Origin: Pleurostoma richardsiae
Lineage: Eukaryota > Ascomycota > Sordariomycetes > Calosphaeriales > Pleurostomataceae
Length of the DNA stretch: 64,000 nt
Reading direction: 5' to 3'
NCBI GenBank assembly: GCA_030052745.1
Contig: JANBVO010000008.1
Span: 682,001 to 746,000 of the forward strand
Both the position numbers and the translations under genes were made by a program. The notes under the pieces are model-generated. The model had not been told where the DNA came from. It saw only the letters and a program-made list of their open reading frames with translations, and made no database searches. Positions within the stretch are counted from its first letter, which is position 1. Each line of letters opens with the position of its first letter. Of the stretch, positions 35,162 to 46,249 are shown piece by piece.

Positions 35162-36146
35162 TTACAGCTCACCAGAGTTGATGATGGTGGGCTTCTTGCC
35201 ATACTTGACAGCACCACTGGCAGAGCCAGTGGACTCGATGGCCTTAACAACCTTCATGCTGCTGTCGTCGGCAACCTCTCCGAAAACGACGTGACGGCCA
35301 TCCAGCCAAGAGGTAACCACGGTAGTGATAAAGAACTGGGATCCATTGCTACAATCTTGTCAGTCTGTGGCCAACACAGGCATGACAGCAATCCTAGCGA
35401 GAAGCCAAAGTGGCACGGAATTATGAAAGGTTGGATAACTTCAAAGACATGGAGGTAGATACTTACGTGTTGGGGCCAGCATTGGCCATGGAAAGAAGAC
35501 CGGGACGAGTGTGCTTCTTCACGAAGTTCTCGTCAGCGAACTTCTCACCGTAGATGGACTTGCCACCAGTTCCCTAGCCAGATGTAAGCGTTCGCATCAA
35601 ATAGACGCGAGAAGGGAAGGGGTTCTGTACATTGCCACGAGTGAAGTCACCACCCTGAAGCATGAACTCGGGAATGATGCGGTGGAAGGAAGATCCCTTG
35701 TAGCCGAAGCCAGGCTTGCCGGTGCAAAGCTCACGGAAGTTGCGAGCGGTCTTGGGCACCACGTCGTCGTAGAGGTTGAAGGTGATGCGGCCCTGCTGGA
35801 CTGTAAAACAATAGTCAGTGCAACTTCCAAGAACTGCGCGGGGTACGCAACCGTGAAAATTTCGAGTGGGCGGGGGCCGGGACGCATGAGGGGGCAGTCA
35901 AGGACGAAGAGGATAGAGCAACACCAATCAAGTATTCGATTGCACGATTATAGGAATTGATGGCTGTCGCCTTTGTGCATTGAGGCTCACTTACCCTTGA
36001 TGTCCCGGGTAGGTCTGCCGCTGGCGTCGAGGACAGGGCCCTCCCACTCCAGATCGAAGAAGCTAGAGAAGCATCAGCGGGAGCTTGCTCAATTGCGGCG
36101 AGTCACAATATGGAGAGAATGGGCATTTGACCTACACTTTAGACAT
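35162..36146 (-). CDS. CPR1: cyclophilin A-type peptidyl-prolyl isomerase
   Basis: Five exons (36146-36136, 36062-35995, 35800-35631, 35573-35467, 35348-35162) give 180 aa. The first exon is only 11 nt (MSK plus two bases). All junctions keep frame: [34 protein letters not shown] and GPNTNGSQFF. The active site is complete: [16 protein letters not shown] (catalytic Arg), NGSQFFITT, and [13 protein letters not shown] with the Trp that contacts cyclosporin A. The enzyme catalyses cis-trans isomerisation of Xaa-Pro bonds, and this subclass is the main cyclosporin A receptor in fungi. There is no extra targeting sequence in this reading, so it should be cytosolic. The gene symbol is by homology to the yeast cytosolic enzyme. 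Confidence 0.95.
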
Positions 36147-37803
36147 GACGGGTGAGTTTGATGAGAGAAGTCGGACACCGATTCGAGTTGCAGAGTATTG
36201 GAAGGAAGTTGTTGCTCTCCCGGAAGTTGGTGAGAGATGAAGGAAAGAAGCTCGAGGGGCTGATGGAATGAAGCAGTTATGGCGGGGTAGGAGGGGTCGG
36301 AGGATGCTTGGCCTCATTTTGTCGCCTGGAAGGAGGGGCATATGATGTTAGCCACGAATCGACCAATCACCTGCTGTGAGCATCATAAAAGCGGGGTCGT
36401 TGTGCAAGAATTCTATCACGTGAAAATATGGGACTGTTGCCATGGAAGCTAGGGCCCGCTTTTGAGCTGGGGGCGTGTGTGAGAGGGAGGGTTGGTGCGA
36501 GGGTCTGAGGGGCGGCGGAGTCGGTAGATCAGCTTGCTGGTGCAGCTTGCTAGGTGCGGAAGGAGACATAAGGGGCCTGTCGGACGCGTCGGCATGCGAG
36601 CTCTATTGAGACCAAAGTTGAACACGACGCCTATCCGGGAGGCGTGAAAGGACCTAGGACGAGACAGATATCCCTTGTTCCGTAGAGATATACGACTCCC
36701 CAACCGGGCGGACTGCCCCCATAAACTCTCAAGGTCTGTCTGGCATTGGCCTGTAGCTGCTCGTAGGCGGCAGCTGTCAAGGTATCTCACAGCCAGGAAG
36801 GTCGGTTGTTCAGGGGGGGAGGACCCGTCCTGTGAGGGCCATTTGTCTGCACATGCAGCACTGGCCAGTCAAGGAAGAACTTGCTGGACCACTCGTCTGA
36901 GGCGATGGACCCATCTGCACCCTCGAAATTCCCTTTCCAGGCCCGCCAGCGCAGCGCCAAGAGCAATTGGAGGGCCAAAGCCAACCGTGTAAAAGGCTTG
37001 CCATGGGTGCAATGGTTCAGCACCAGCGGTCTCCAAAAGAGAAGCATCAGACCGGTGTCCGAGGCCCAAAACGAAGTTGATGCATCCATTATCAAGCTCA
37101 AATGGCTGGTGCTAAAGACACTCCAGATGGCGGGCAGGGGAGGCTGAAGGGCGACTGAAGACTTGAGAGGGATACACGCACCTTTTTTACTGGGGGACCG
37201 TGATTGTCAGCACAAGAAGAGACAATGCTGCACCAGCAAAAAGCCGGATATTTCAATGATATACAGCGGAAGAAGAGGAGGCGAGAGTGAAGGAAGTTGT
37301 CTACAAGTTTGTTCGGTAGACAGACGGATGATTTTTCCCATCGCTCTCTGCAGAGTTTCTCTAGAGAGCAGGGGCCACGAACAATGTTTATGCCTCAGGC
37401 AACAGTCCCGGGACCACTGGCTCCCAGACGGCGCTTCCGGCACCGCCAGGTACATAGGCACTATGGTATCTACATGTCTTCGAAAGCATTCGAGGCAATT
37501 TTGCACGAACTATCACCTCTATCCCCATATGCACTCTCCAACGCGAGACTCATTTACAACTGGCCTGCTCGCACAGACGAAGCCTCTTTCCCTTCAAGGC
37601 ATCATCGGCAGCGCGCTGCCTTAATAAGCCGTGTAAGCACGGACATAAAACAGTAACAGCGCCTTGTGGGTTCCATTCGATCCATCAAGGAATCCGCGTC
37701 TGTCTTGAGCAACAACCCAAAACAGAGTCCGCAAACAAGCTGCCGTGCTGTCCTGCTCTCCTTACCTCCTCATTAATCTAGCACCCGACAAAAATTCGAC
37801 AAG
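36147..37803. other. spacer between cyclophilin and ENTH genes
   Basis: These are the divergent promoters of two housekeeping genes, about 1.65 kb. Several overlapping open frames on both strands (36680-37660) have no motif and look like chance in GC-rich DNA. No repeat or RNA gene was recognised. Confidence 0.45.
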
Positions 37804-39573
37804 ATGAATCTTGACAGCCTGAAAGAAACGGTCTCTAATTTGACACTCTACGATCTCAAGGCCGGAGTCCGGAAGGTCCAGAATGGTAAGCGGCGAAGAA
37901 AGAAAGCACCGAGGCATTTGGCTGACTGGGATTTTCTCATAGCGGTGATGAACTACACGGAGATGGAGGCGAAGGTACGCAAAGAATGATTTCGGGCATG
38001 AGAATCATCGCTGAGTATCCTCGGTCAGGTCCGGGAAGCCACCAACAATGAGCCTTGGGGTGCATCCTCGACTCTGATGCAGGAGATCGCCAACGGCACC
38101 TTCAACTAGTGAGCTTTTTTCCGTGGCTATCCGTAGGTGAAGCATGCATTGACTCTAGGTAGCCAAACACTGAACGAGATCATGCCCATGATATACCGGC
38201 GGTTTACAGAGAAGTCGGCCGAGGAGTGGAGGCAGATCTACAAGGCCCTGCAGCTACTCGAGTTCCTCATCAAGCACGGCTCCGAACGCGTTATTGACGA
38301 TGCGCGATCCCACTTAACTCTACTGAAGATGCTGCGACAGTTCCACTTCATCGATCAAAACGGCAAAGACCAAGGAGTCAACGTCCGAAACCGAGCAAAG
38401 GAATTGACCGAACTGCTGAGCGATGTTGACAGGATCCGAGCAGAGAGGAAGAAGGCCCGTGCAAACAAGGCCAAGTATACAGGAGTCGAAGGTGGATCCT
38501 CCTTTGGTGGCGGCCTCACGAGCGGAAGCAGATATGGGGGCTTCGGTAACGAATCAGGCAGCTACGGCGGTGGTGGCGGCAGCTCAACCTACGGAGGATA
38601 TTCTGGTGGCGTATACGGAGACGGAGGCGGTTTCGGAGGGCAGACCAGTGATTTCCGGGACGCCGGTTCTCGAGCCGACAAATTCGAAGAATACGATGAG
38701 TTTGATGAGGGAGAGCGGCCAGCACCTGCCACCGAGAGCTCCTCCCGAGCAAGGAAGGCGACTGAGAGGGTTGGCGTAAAGAAGACTACAGACCAGCCTA
38801 AGAAGAAGGAGCCCGAGGTGGATTTGTTCTCTTTCGACGAGCCGACCGCGTCTTCTGCACCGTCTGTTATCGCACCATCTCACGGAGCCGGACTTGATTC
38901 TCTTGCGAACACGGCAGAAGACGACGAGTTTGACGACTTTCAGTCCGCGACCCCATCCGTGCAGACCGTGGCACCACAGACATCCTTTGCCAGCCCGCTT
39001 GCGGCACCCATGGTTACATCCACGGCTTCGGGGGCCCATTTCGCTGCCCCTGCCCCTGTCTCCGCGCCTAAGCAAGCTAATCTGAGCGACATGGTTGGGT
39101 TTTCCTCCGTTTCGCCGACAGCAAGCTCATCCACAACGCCAGCAGCAAATTTCTCAGCATTTAGTACGCCGCTCGCCTCTTCCACTGGCATGACTCCCGG
39201 CGCAAAACAATCTGGCTATCAAGCCTCGACCCCGAATTACTTCCAGTCCGTCCAAATCATGCAGGCATCGTCCACAACCTCTAAAACAGGTGGCTTGGGA
39301 GCAACAAATCCTGCGAGCACCCCGGCCACCTCTAAACCTGCAACGAGTAGCGGCGACGCCTTCGGCGCTTTGTGGGCAAGTGCTAGCGGCGGAACTAAGA
39401 AGTCAACAGCCCCTGTCTCTGGTCCTGCCCTTGGCCAGCTTGCCAAGGAGAAAAGCAGTGCTGGGATTTGGGGTGCTACTGCTGCTGGTTCATCGACGAG
39501 GCCTGTGCAGTCCAATCCTTCACAGAGCGGCTCCACCACAACCGGCGGAGGTCTCGATGATCTACTGGGATGA
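37804..39573 (+). CDS. ENT3: ENTH-domain clathrin adaptor (epsin-R/Ent3-like)
   Basis: Four exons (37804-37885, 37943-37974, 38029-38108, 38163-39573) give 534 aa. The ENTH domain covers about residues 15-150: VMNYTEMEAKVREATNNEPWG, split by an intron, then FNYQTLNEIMPMIYRRFTEK, EEWRQIYKALQLLEFL and FIDQNGKDQGVNVR. The domain binds phosphoinositides and SNAREs. After a basic segment (RAERKKARANKAK) comes a Gly/Tyr/Ser-rich stretch, then a disordered tail with acidic-Phe motifs (DLFSFDE, DDEFDDFQSA) of the kind that bind gamma-adaptin or GGA ear domains. It ends in DDLLG. Fungal Ent3 acts in clathrin traffic between Golgi and endosomes. An Ent5 or generic epsin is less likely, because no ubiquitin-interacting motif is visible. 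Confidence 0.92.
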
Positions 39574-41067
39574 TTCACCGAACGTGTCGAGCGGTAATCT
39601 ACTGTTGCCTCAGGCTTCTCGAGGATTTCCTGTCGCTGTCCTCATGGAGATAGCTATGGCATGCCACCACGCTGGTATTGACAGGGGCCGTGGCATAAGG
39701 ATATCCCACAAGGCCATGATGTGACTCGGCTTGATGTGCGATCGATGGACATTGCAAGGCTACCTGTGTTATGGCTGCGAATGTTTATAGTCTGGAGTGT
39801 ATGGAACATAAAAAAATGGATCTGAACGGATAGTTGTTCAGCACACAAGGAGATGTTGGTTCTAGACACGCTAATGCAATACCTCGAACTGCTCTCCAAT
39901 GGGAAGAACAAAACTCGTGATGGGGTTGCCCTTCCAGCTACCCAGCCGGGTAAGCCTTTGCTGCTGAAACCAGATATAAGATTGCCAAGGGCAGAGAACC
40001 AGAGAGGCCGCGTCCCACGAATGAAAGGGATTCAGGACGCCCGGACGGTTAGCCGCAGCGCCGCTCTTCCCCGTCTCTTTGACGGGCTGGGAGCCTCCCG
40101 CGGACCTCATCCCGTGGCGAGTCGGGACCCTGTTCTCCGACCTTCGTTGGCCGCGCTTGTGAGCCCTCCGGGATGGGTGAGGCGAGAGTCAAGCAAGAAA
40201 CCACCAGGGTGCTCCGAAGCTGGCTCCCAGCCCAATCAATGGCAGACTCGGCTGTTAAGGTCTTTAGCGTCGTTTCCACTGCCGCGCTGCCGCACGGATT
40301 GTCACGCTGCAATTGGCTGACGTTGCGCATGGAGCGGCACCACAGCCCAGCCCTGCCATCCGCTTTACAACCTCGGTGACTATGCAGGCCTAGCTGAGCA
40401 CACCTTAGATTCTATATCCAAAACCGCATCTGCGGTCCTGGCGACAGGTCGGCTATGCTAAGCGCTGGTCGTCTACTCATGCTATTCCGAGACTACGTGG
40501 TCTTAGAGATATCGGCCGGCTAATCTAGCCTATTGATCGTTGTCGGAACGAGTCTCCGTGAACCATACGGCCACTGGCCTCGCGCCAACCCTGATACCGG
40601 TGTTGTGGGCGGACAACGGTCGTGGTGTGAGGTTGGATCAAGCGACCATGAAGCCGGAGTCTGTTTCCAAATATGGAAACAGGCCTCAGCTGTCCATCCC
40701 AGTCTGCAGCCAGAAATGCGCCTAAGATGGAGGTCAGCACAAATTAAGTATTTAAACAGTTGCGCGACCCTCGATATGAAAGTCAACAATCTCTTCAGCC
40801 CATATTTTCCTGGCATTCAGGAGGGTCTACACAGTCGTTCCTCATCTTTTGGCACCTTTGTCCTTCTATCTGTCTTGCGTTTGAGTCTTCCTCCACCCTC
40901 TCTCTTTGCTTCCTTCTTTCCCGTGATTCCAGGGGAATAGCCGGAGCTTATTCCGTCTTTTTCCCCATCGCGTAAATATCTGGATATCCTGTCATTCTTT
41001 TCCAGTCACCCTCTTCACACTTTCTTCGTTCGAGGCTTCCCCGGCGGAAAGCTGTTGGTGTTCCACA
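39574..41067. other. spacer and MARVEL gene promoter
   Basis: No gene is supportable over about 1.5 kb. The block from 40540 to 41060 is the presumed promoter and 5' UTR of the MARVEL-type gene. It ends in a pyrimidine-rich leader and contains the CArG palindrome at 40661-40682. Confidence 0.5.
40661..40682. promoter_or_regulatory. perfect CArG-box palindrome (MADS-box/Mcm1-type site)
   Basis: Nine-base arms pair perfectly around a four-base centre. The core reads TTTCCAAATATGGAAA and contains CC(A/T)6GG, the binding pattern of SRF/Mcm1-class MADS-box proteins. It lies 386 bases upstream of the MARVEL-type gene start. The match is seen directly; occupancy is inference. Confidence 0.55.
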
Positions 41068-41769
41068 ATGGGCTTGAAGGAATCTGGGTACTACGGCTAT
41101 GCCGTCCTTGGGGCGCGCCTCTTGCAGTGCATCTCCTTGGTAGCCATCATTGGCATGGTGTCGAACTTCATCTCGTTACTTTCCAAGGCGAAGCAGAAGA
41201 CACCACAGGAACTGGTCGCGACTCTTGTCATCGTTCGTCTGCCTCAACCCCTGCTCCCACCTTCCGCCGCTGATGTTCCGAAACAGAACTGTCTCGCTGT
41301 GCTCTGGGTTCTCCTATCCCTGAACGCTTACGGTGACACCCACATTCCATTCCTCGTGACTGCCGCTGTCGATGTTCTCTTCCTCGTCCCATTCATCGTC
41401 ATTGCTGTCGTGCTCGGTCAGCCCCTGAGCTCGACGACCTGTTCGGAATTGCCCAAGACAAACAGTGCCAATACCTTCCTCGCCTTGCCAGTGGGAAACA
41501 AGGGTCTGAGCTACGTTCTCTTCGTCGGTGCTCAGCAGACTACCTGCTATGAACTCATGGCCGTCTGGGGCTTGATCATTGTGCTCTGCGTACTCTTCAC
41601 CGCAAGCGGCATCGCAGCGCTGTTCTTGTTCCTAGGGAAGCGACGTGCCCTGAGCTCCCAATCTGCGGGGAGGGCGGATAAGCAAGAGGCCTGGTCTGAC
41701 GATGCTCCTATGACAGCTCCCCTGTCTGGGGGAGCCGCCCCCGGCCGTCTGATTCCACAAGGCTTCTAG
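41068..41769 (+). CDS. MARVEL-type four-helix membrane protein
   Basis: The frame is open from 41068 to the TAG at 41767-41769. A 54-nt intron (41233-41286, GTTCGT donor, GCTGAT branch-like site, CAG acceptor) most likely removes a Pro-rich segment, joining VATLVI to NCLAVLWVLL and giving 215 aa. Four hydrophobic helices are visible, at about 12-35, 53-70, 78-105 and 150-180. The N terminus (MGLKESGYYGYAVLGARLLQC), the D-x-x-x-L-x-PF helix and the Cys pair on the outer loops (TTCSELPK, TTCYEL) match fungal MARVEL-like proteins, which associate with plasma-membrane domains. The intron is a multiple of three, so retention would still give a protein. The frame carries on, in register, for 200 codons past the TAG (see the next entry). 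Confidence 0.82.
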   Translation: MGLKESGYYGYAVLGARLLQCISLVAIIGMVSNFISLLSKAKQKTPQELVATLVIVRLPQPLLPPSAADVPKQNCLAVLWVLLSLNAYGDTHIPFLVTAAVDVLFLVPFIVIAVVLGQPLSSTTCSELPKTNSANTFLALPVGNKGLSYVLFVGAQQTTCYELMAVWGLIIVLCVLFTASGIAALFLFLGKRRALSSQSAGRADKQEAWSDDAPMTAPLSGGAAPGRLIPQGF

Positions 41770-42372
41770 GGACTCGGGACGCCGCAACAAGGGGGAGTAA
41801 GCACCAGGAATCGAGCAGGGCCAGAACCGATACCATCTCTGGCACCAATTGACACCATCCCACGGCCATCGCAAATGTCGAATTGCAGATCGCCGCGCGC
41901 ACCACCAGCAGCCTGCCTAGCGACTACGGCACGGTCTATTAATGATGCCCGCGGAAGACTTGGTGATTGCGGTGGTGATGGCATTCCTACCACTCTATCG
42001 TTCCAGCTTCATCCTCCTCCATCTGTTGCGGTGTCCATAAATGGCCCGCAGCCATTGCCGCGGCCACAATCACCAGTCCCGGCGACCGGAAAGCGGTCCA
42101 AGTTTCGAGAAGTTCGAGAGAGCCTCTGGCTGGCATCTCCTGGTCCACCCTCTCAGAAAAGAGGGCTGCGCTCCGACAAGGTGCCATCAATGCCCTCGAA
42201 AAACTCCCAAATGGTTCGTGCGCGCTCAAATGTGAAGCGCAAGACGATTCTCGAGCGTATCGAAGGCTGGTGGGATCTGGGGCTAGTTCGTATGGATTCT
42301 GTCCGTGCGAGGCCAAATCCCGCCTCTGTTATGAAGAAGGGGAACGCCCAGGATGCTGTCTCGTTTGTTTAA
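41770..42372 (+). other. in-frame coding-like extension after the MARVEL gene stop
   Basis: Directly after the TAG the same frame runs 200 codons to a TAA at 42370-42372. The translation looks genuinely coding. It is Pro/Ser-rich at first, then basic, and ends with RKTILERIEGWWDLGLV, a pattern I associate with cytosolic tails of fungal membrane proteins. It could be joined by a 72-nt intron at 41747-41818 (GTCTGA donor, GAGCAG acceptor) that removes the stop and keeps frame. It could also be made by stop read-through, or be a relic of a longer ancestral tail. The donor is weak, so the structure is left open. Confidence 0.5.
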
Positions 42373-42675
42373 CGTCAAGGACGGAAAGCGTATCGTGTTC
42401 CGGAGGAGGCTAGTAACAGGAAATGGCCGGGACGAGAAAAAAGGTCGTAATAGGACGGGGTATTTCCTTGATCAACCATGTTAGCACTCGATTGTGTGAG
42501 TGCTCAATAGATAAACGCGGCATGCTCTAATATTTGGGACTATCAGATATGCTTTGGTATCCGCACGCCCTTGTTTCCTAGACGCTTTCTAAGCATAGCG
42601 GTGGCTGTCAATGTGACTTCTGTTCGACAGCCCCAGAATCTCAACGCTTGCCGGTCAGATCCGGAACTATCTTTA
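42373..42675. other. convergent 3' spacer
   Basis: This short spacer lies between the MARVEL extension and the stop of the minus-strand regulator. Nothing further is seen. Confidence 0.5.
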
Positions 42676-44643
42676 TTATACTAGCAAGGATAGCCGACCC
42701 AAGCTCGTTAGGGTCATAGCTAGATCCCATTCGCCTCCCAACTCTTCGATCTGCGTACGATTCGACCAAACATGCTCCATGATAGCAAGAGCTTCCTTGA
42801 CCGTGCCAAATACCGCCAGCGCCCCCATATTAGTTACCATGTCACGGAAAATATGCTCCTGGTCGGGCGCAGCCAGACAGCCGGTTAGGCAGAACGGCCA
42901 GATGGTGGCGCGTAGACATGCAGCTGACGGAAGGCTGGACAGGAGGCCAATTGTGGTCAGAACACTCTCACGTATCTCCACACTGCCCGGCTGCCACCCA
43001 GAGACAACGACGGAGAGGTATGTCAGAGCCGCCTGTGCCCAAATGCGTGTTATCCACGTCAATCCCCGAGGCGACAAGAAAGGGTGGTAGTGGTATTGGG
43101 ACACAAGGTCCAGGGGACCAAGGCCGGCGAAGTGCGGAGGCTCAGATGGGGTAGAGGCGAAGCCGGAGATGATCTGAGGTTCGGCAGCTTCAACGTGAGA
43201 CCGCAATTCCGCCTCGATCTGAGTTGCACGGCTCACTAAATGGACCATAGATAGAGATCCCGACTTCTTCATCTCCTTCTTCCAGGCCTGCAGTTCGGAT
43301 ATGCGCCCGAGTAGCACGATGACCCAGTTCTGCATGCCGACGAACTCGTCCAATTGAAGGTGAGGACCAATCTGACCAGGCGGGGCGCAGGACGCCTCGG
43401 AATCGCGGACCATAAGCAAAATCGAATGAAACCTCTGAAGGTGCGGGGGTTGCTCTAGGACTGTGCTGGCTACAACGTCAATATAGAGAAGATAGGAGGC
43501 AAAGAAACGAAGGGCCGACTGGTCGGAGTTCCATGGATGCTTGCCGACAAGATCCAGGAACGGTGGAATCCCCATGCCGGAGAGCTGCATGAGGACTCCA
43601 TGCCAGCAGAAACCGTCGGCTCCCTGGCCGTGACTCTGCATGATCTGGCCGAAGAGTTCAGTGGCAGCGTCGAGGTGCATCTGCCAGTGTCCAGTCTGGG
43701 CGCTCGCCACGTCGAAGCATAACATCTGGATGATGCTCTCTAAGACACGCACACTCTCCAGCAGAAACCCAGCGACACCGCGGCAGTTGATTTCGTTCAG
43801 ATCGCTCTGTAATTCCCTCAGTGACAGCTCCTGTTGCTTTTGGAGCTCGTCCAAATTGACGACCTTGCAAGTCTCGTGCCCCTGAATGGTGCTGTCTAGC
43901 ACCACGGCAAAGAAGTATGATGCCAGACTGAGCGCGGCATGGAAGAGAGCCTTGTTCCGCAGCAACAGCACGAGGAGCCATCCACGCCCACTCTGCAAGA
44001 CGTGCGGGTTATAGTAAGGGAACAGGAAAGGAAAGACGTAATCGAGGTACATCATAACGAAATTCAGCTCTCTCTCATAGCCCTCCGAAAGAGCAAGGGG
44101 CTGCTGATTTAACGACCTGCCATCATCGGCACTATCTCGCTGTGAGTCGGCCAGAGACCCATCCAGGACGTTGCTATCTTTTGAAGATGGAGGTGTCAAT
44201 CCCGTCAGGGAGTGAGGAAGCGTACGCTGGCTGGACTGCCGGTCGCTATCCAAGCCACTGTCCGGTGACCCGTCCAGAGTCCTTGTACTAGAAGACGTGG
44301 CAGCAACATGCTCTCCATCCGTTTGGGCCTCCTCGAGCGCGGGTGGTGCACTTGTCATGGCAAGGTCCCCTATTCCAGCCTCAATGGCTTGGAGATACCG
44401 CTTCTCGCGACGCCATGCAGCCTTGCGCTTCACCTCTGCTTTCAGCTCATCTGCCCTGACCTTTTGCTTCTGGGCCCCGTCCATCCACTCGGGCTTGATC
44501 TCGCTGTAGAGGCAAGCTATGTCCAGAGCTTCGCAGCAGGCGCATACTGGTCGAATTTCATCACACTTTTTGCGGCGTAGTCGGCAGGTCCAACAGCCTT
44601 CTGAGCTTCGTGCTTTTGATGCCATGGCGGACGTGGGATCCAC
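42676..44643 (-). CDS. Zn2-Cys6 transcription factor, 655 aa
   Basis: A single uninterrupted exon. The zinc cluster is at residues 17-44: CWTCRLRRKKC, then CACC and C six residues on, giving C-x2-C-x6-C-x6-C-x2-C-x6-C. YSEIKPEWMDG follows, the continuation typical of the fungal_trans_2 (DUF3468) class, with a basic helical segment after it (KAEVKRKAAWRREKRYLQ). Residues 110-180 are Ser/Asp-rich and disordered. The rest is the helical regulatory domain, with Phe/Tyr-rich segments (FVMMYLDYVFPFLFPYYNPH) and the common LRATIWPFCLTGCLA motif near the C terminus. The other possible start (seventh codon, 44625) changes little. No obvious target neighbour exists; the convergent MARVEL gene and the upstream copper transporter are simply adjacent. 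Confidence 0.92.
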   Translation of the reverse strand: MDPTSAMASKARSSEGCWTCRLRRKKCDEIRPVCACCEALDIACLYSEIKPEWMDGAQKQKVRADELKAEVKRKAAWRREKRYLQAIEAGIGDLAMTSAPPALEEAQTDGEHVAATSSSTRTLDGSPDSGLDSDRQSSQRTLPHSLTGLTPPSSKDSNVLDGSLADSQRDSADDGRSLNQQPLALSEGYERELNFVMMYLDYVFPFLFPYYNPHVLQSGRGWLLVLLLRNKALFHAALSLASYFFAVVLDSTIQGHETCKVVNLDELQKQQELSLRELQSDLNEINCRGVAGFLLESVRVLESIIQMLCFDVASAQTGHWQMHLDAATELFGQIMQSHGQGADGFCWHGVLMQLSGMGIPPFLDLVGKHPWNSDQSALRFFASYLLYIDVVASTVLEQPPHLQRFHSILLMVRDSEASCAPPGQIGPHLQLDEFVGMQNWVIVLLGRISELQAWKKEMKKSGSLSMVHLVSRATQIEAELRSHVEAAEPQIISGFASTPSEPPHFAGLGPLDLVSQYHYHPFLSPRGLTWITRIWAQAALTYLSVVVSGWQPGSVEIRESVLTTIGLLSSLPSAACLRATIWPFCLTGCLAAPDQEHIFRDMVTNMGALAVFGTVKEALAIMEHVWSNRTQIEELGGEWDLAMTLTSLGRLSLLV

Positions 44644-45383
44644 CTAGTGTATTCTGACCCTCGGGAAATAGATGCTCAGAAACCGCAAACTTGAGGGTTT
44701 TCCTCCTCGATCTCTCTGGTAGACTCCGCTGAGCAGCAGAAGATTGCTCGGATAGCCGTCAGATGCTGTGCCCTAACCTCGCAGGGACGTTGCCTATCGT
44801 CGAGCTCTTACGAGGAGGAAACGCTTATTTCGAATTGCGCCGGATTCAATAAGGCGCCGACATCAAAGGGGGTAAATGATCAATCATGTAGTGCGGACGC
44901 CATGTCAGCCAGGACCAAATCAATTAGTCAGCTGTTCGGATCGAAACCACCTGCACCTCGTCACGCCGTGCAAGGAAGCACGAACACAGAGCTGCACAGA
45001 TGAAGAACGCTGTATCATCACACTATTTCAATGGTATAGTACAAGACCTGTTATGTCTTGGTGAGGGCTGATTAGGCAGACATCGGTCCTAATGAAGTCT
45101 GAGTTTAGATATAGCGAGACATCGGCCATTCATTCCATTCTCTCTAGCTTTACGACTGGCAACCTATCCAAGTGGCGCCCAACGTGGTAGTTAACATGCA
45201 CCCCCCATCTGTTATATTAGCGGATGACATGAGATAGGAAAACCCGAGGACACTCTGACGACGTATTTCGCCAGATCTTTCAGCTTTGTATGCTCCGTGT
45301 CTCTCGACATCCCGGCTCCTTGACACTCCGTGATCCCATAGGACGTGTTTTCAACTACCCTGGCATTCTTAACCTCCACAGTA
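44644..45383. other. spacer between regulator promoter and CTR gene end
   Basis: Presumed promoter of the minus-strand regulator. No gene, RNA or repeat is recognised. Confidence 0.5.
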
Positions 45384-46249
45384 TCAGCCACAGCAAACGG
45401 TAGCCTCCTTTGCCGCAGTTGTTCGCAGCGATGCTCCATGAGAGAGTGTCTCCCAATGAAAGACGAAGGAACCGAGATAGGCACCAATGAATATGCAGAT
45501 GATGAAGTAGCCGTTGTAGTACATGGCGAGCCTGAGACCTGACGTTAGCGACCACCATCTTTGAGGTCAACACACTTACAGCATGACGAAGTAAGCAACG
45601 GCGAACTGCAGCATGTGGAGCAAGGCTCGAACCGCCTGCTGGAGAATGCTAGGTCTGAAGGGAGGGAGGGACCCCGAGTTCCCGCCCTCATCGAAGGTCG
45701 GACTTGAGAGAGGACCTCTCTTGTTGTCGGGTTCTCGACAGTCATCATGCCCAGCTGGTATAGCGGCGACGGTATGAGGTGCTCCTGCCTCCTGGTGCGT
45801 CGAATGGACTTCTTGGTGCTTCCTGATGATGAAGCGGTCGTACTCCTTCACTCCTCGGCGAAGCAACTCCAGGGACATGACGAGGAGGATCACGCCGATG
45901 CAGGACCCAGCGAACATGCCCGCTGAAGTGATTTGCCATTGCGAGGAGATGAAGCAGGCGCCGACGGTATTCCAGTTCCAGAGCATCTACAACACCATGA
46001 AAGAGGGTCGGTCAGTCAAGTGAATCATATCGAACAAGGCGTCCGACCTTGCGGGATATGGGCTGTGGCCGCGACTGCTGCGAAGCTCGCGGTGATAAGG
46101 TGTATCAGGGTGTCGTTTCTTCATACCGATATCTCGCAGCTCATCCCTCCAGCGCCCATGCTACCCATTCCACTCATAGCTGTAGTGGTGGCAGCCGCAG
46201 ACGCGTCAGTCGTGCTGGTCGCCATGGTCATCGACATGGTCATGTCCAT
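45384..46249 (-). CDS. Ctr-family copper transporter
   Basis: Three exons (46249-46127, 45986-45580, 45531-45384) give 225 aa. The N terminus is Met-rich (MDMTMSMTM, MSGMGSMGAGGMSC), the copper-capturing region of Ctr proteins. MLWNWNTVGACFISS leads into the first helix. A basic cytosolic loop of about 95 residues follows. The second helix carries the essential MxxxM motif (MLLAM) and the third the GxxxG packing motif (GAYLG), restored exactly by splicing. The protein ends in a Cys pair (TVCCG) of the kind that passes copper onward. The family forms trimers that import Cu(I) across the plasma membrane or release it from the vacuole; size and loop length fit either. It lies 1 kb from the HHE protein gene on the same strand. 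Confidence 0.94.

Noticed and set aside
36675-37656. several overlapping open frames between cyclophilin and the ENTH gene
   Set aside because: No motif, no coherent exon structure and mutual overlap on both strands indicate chance.
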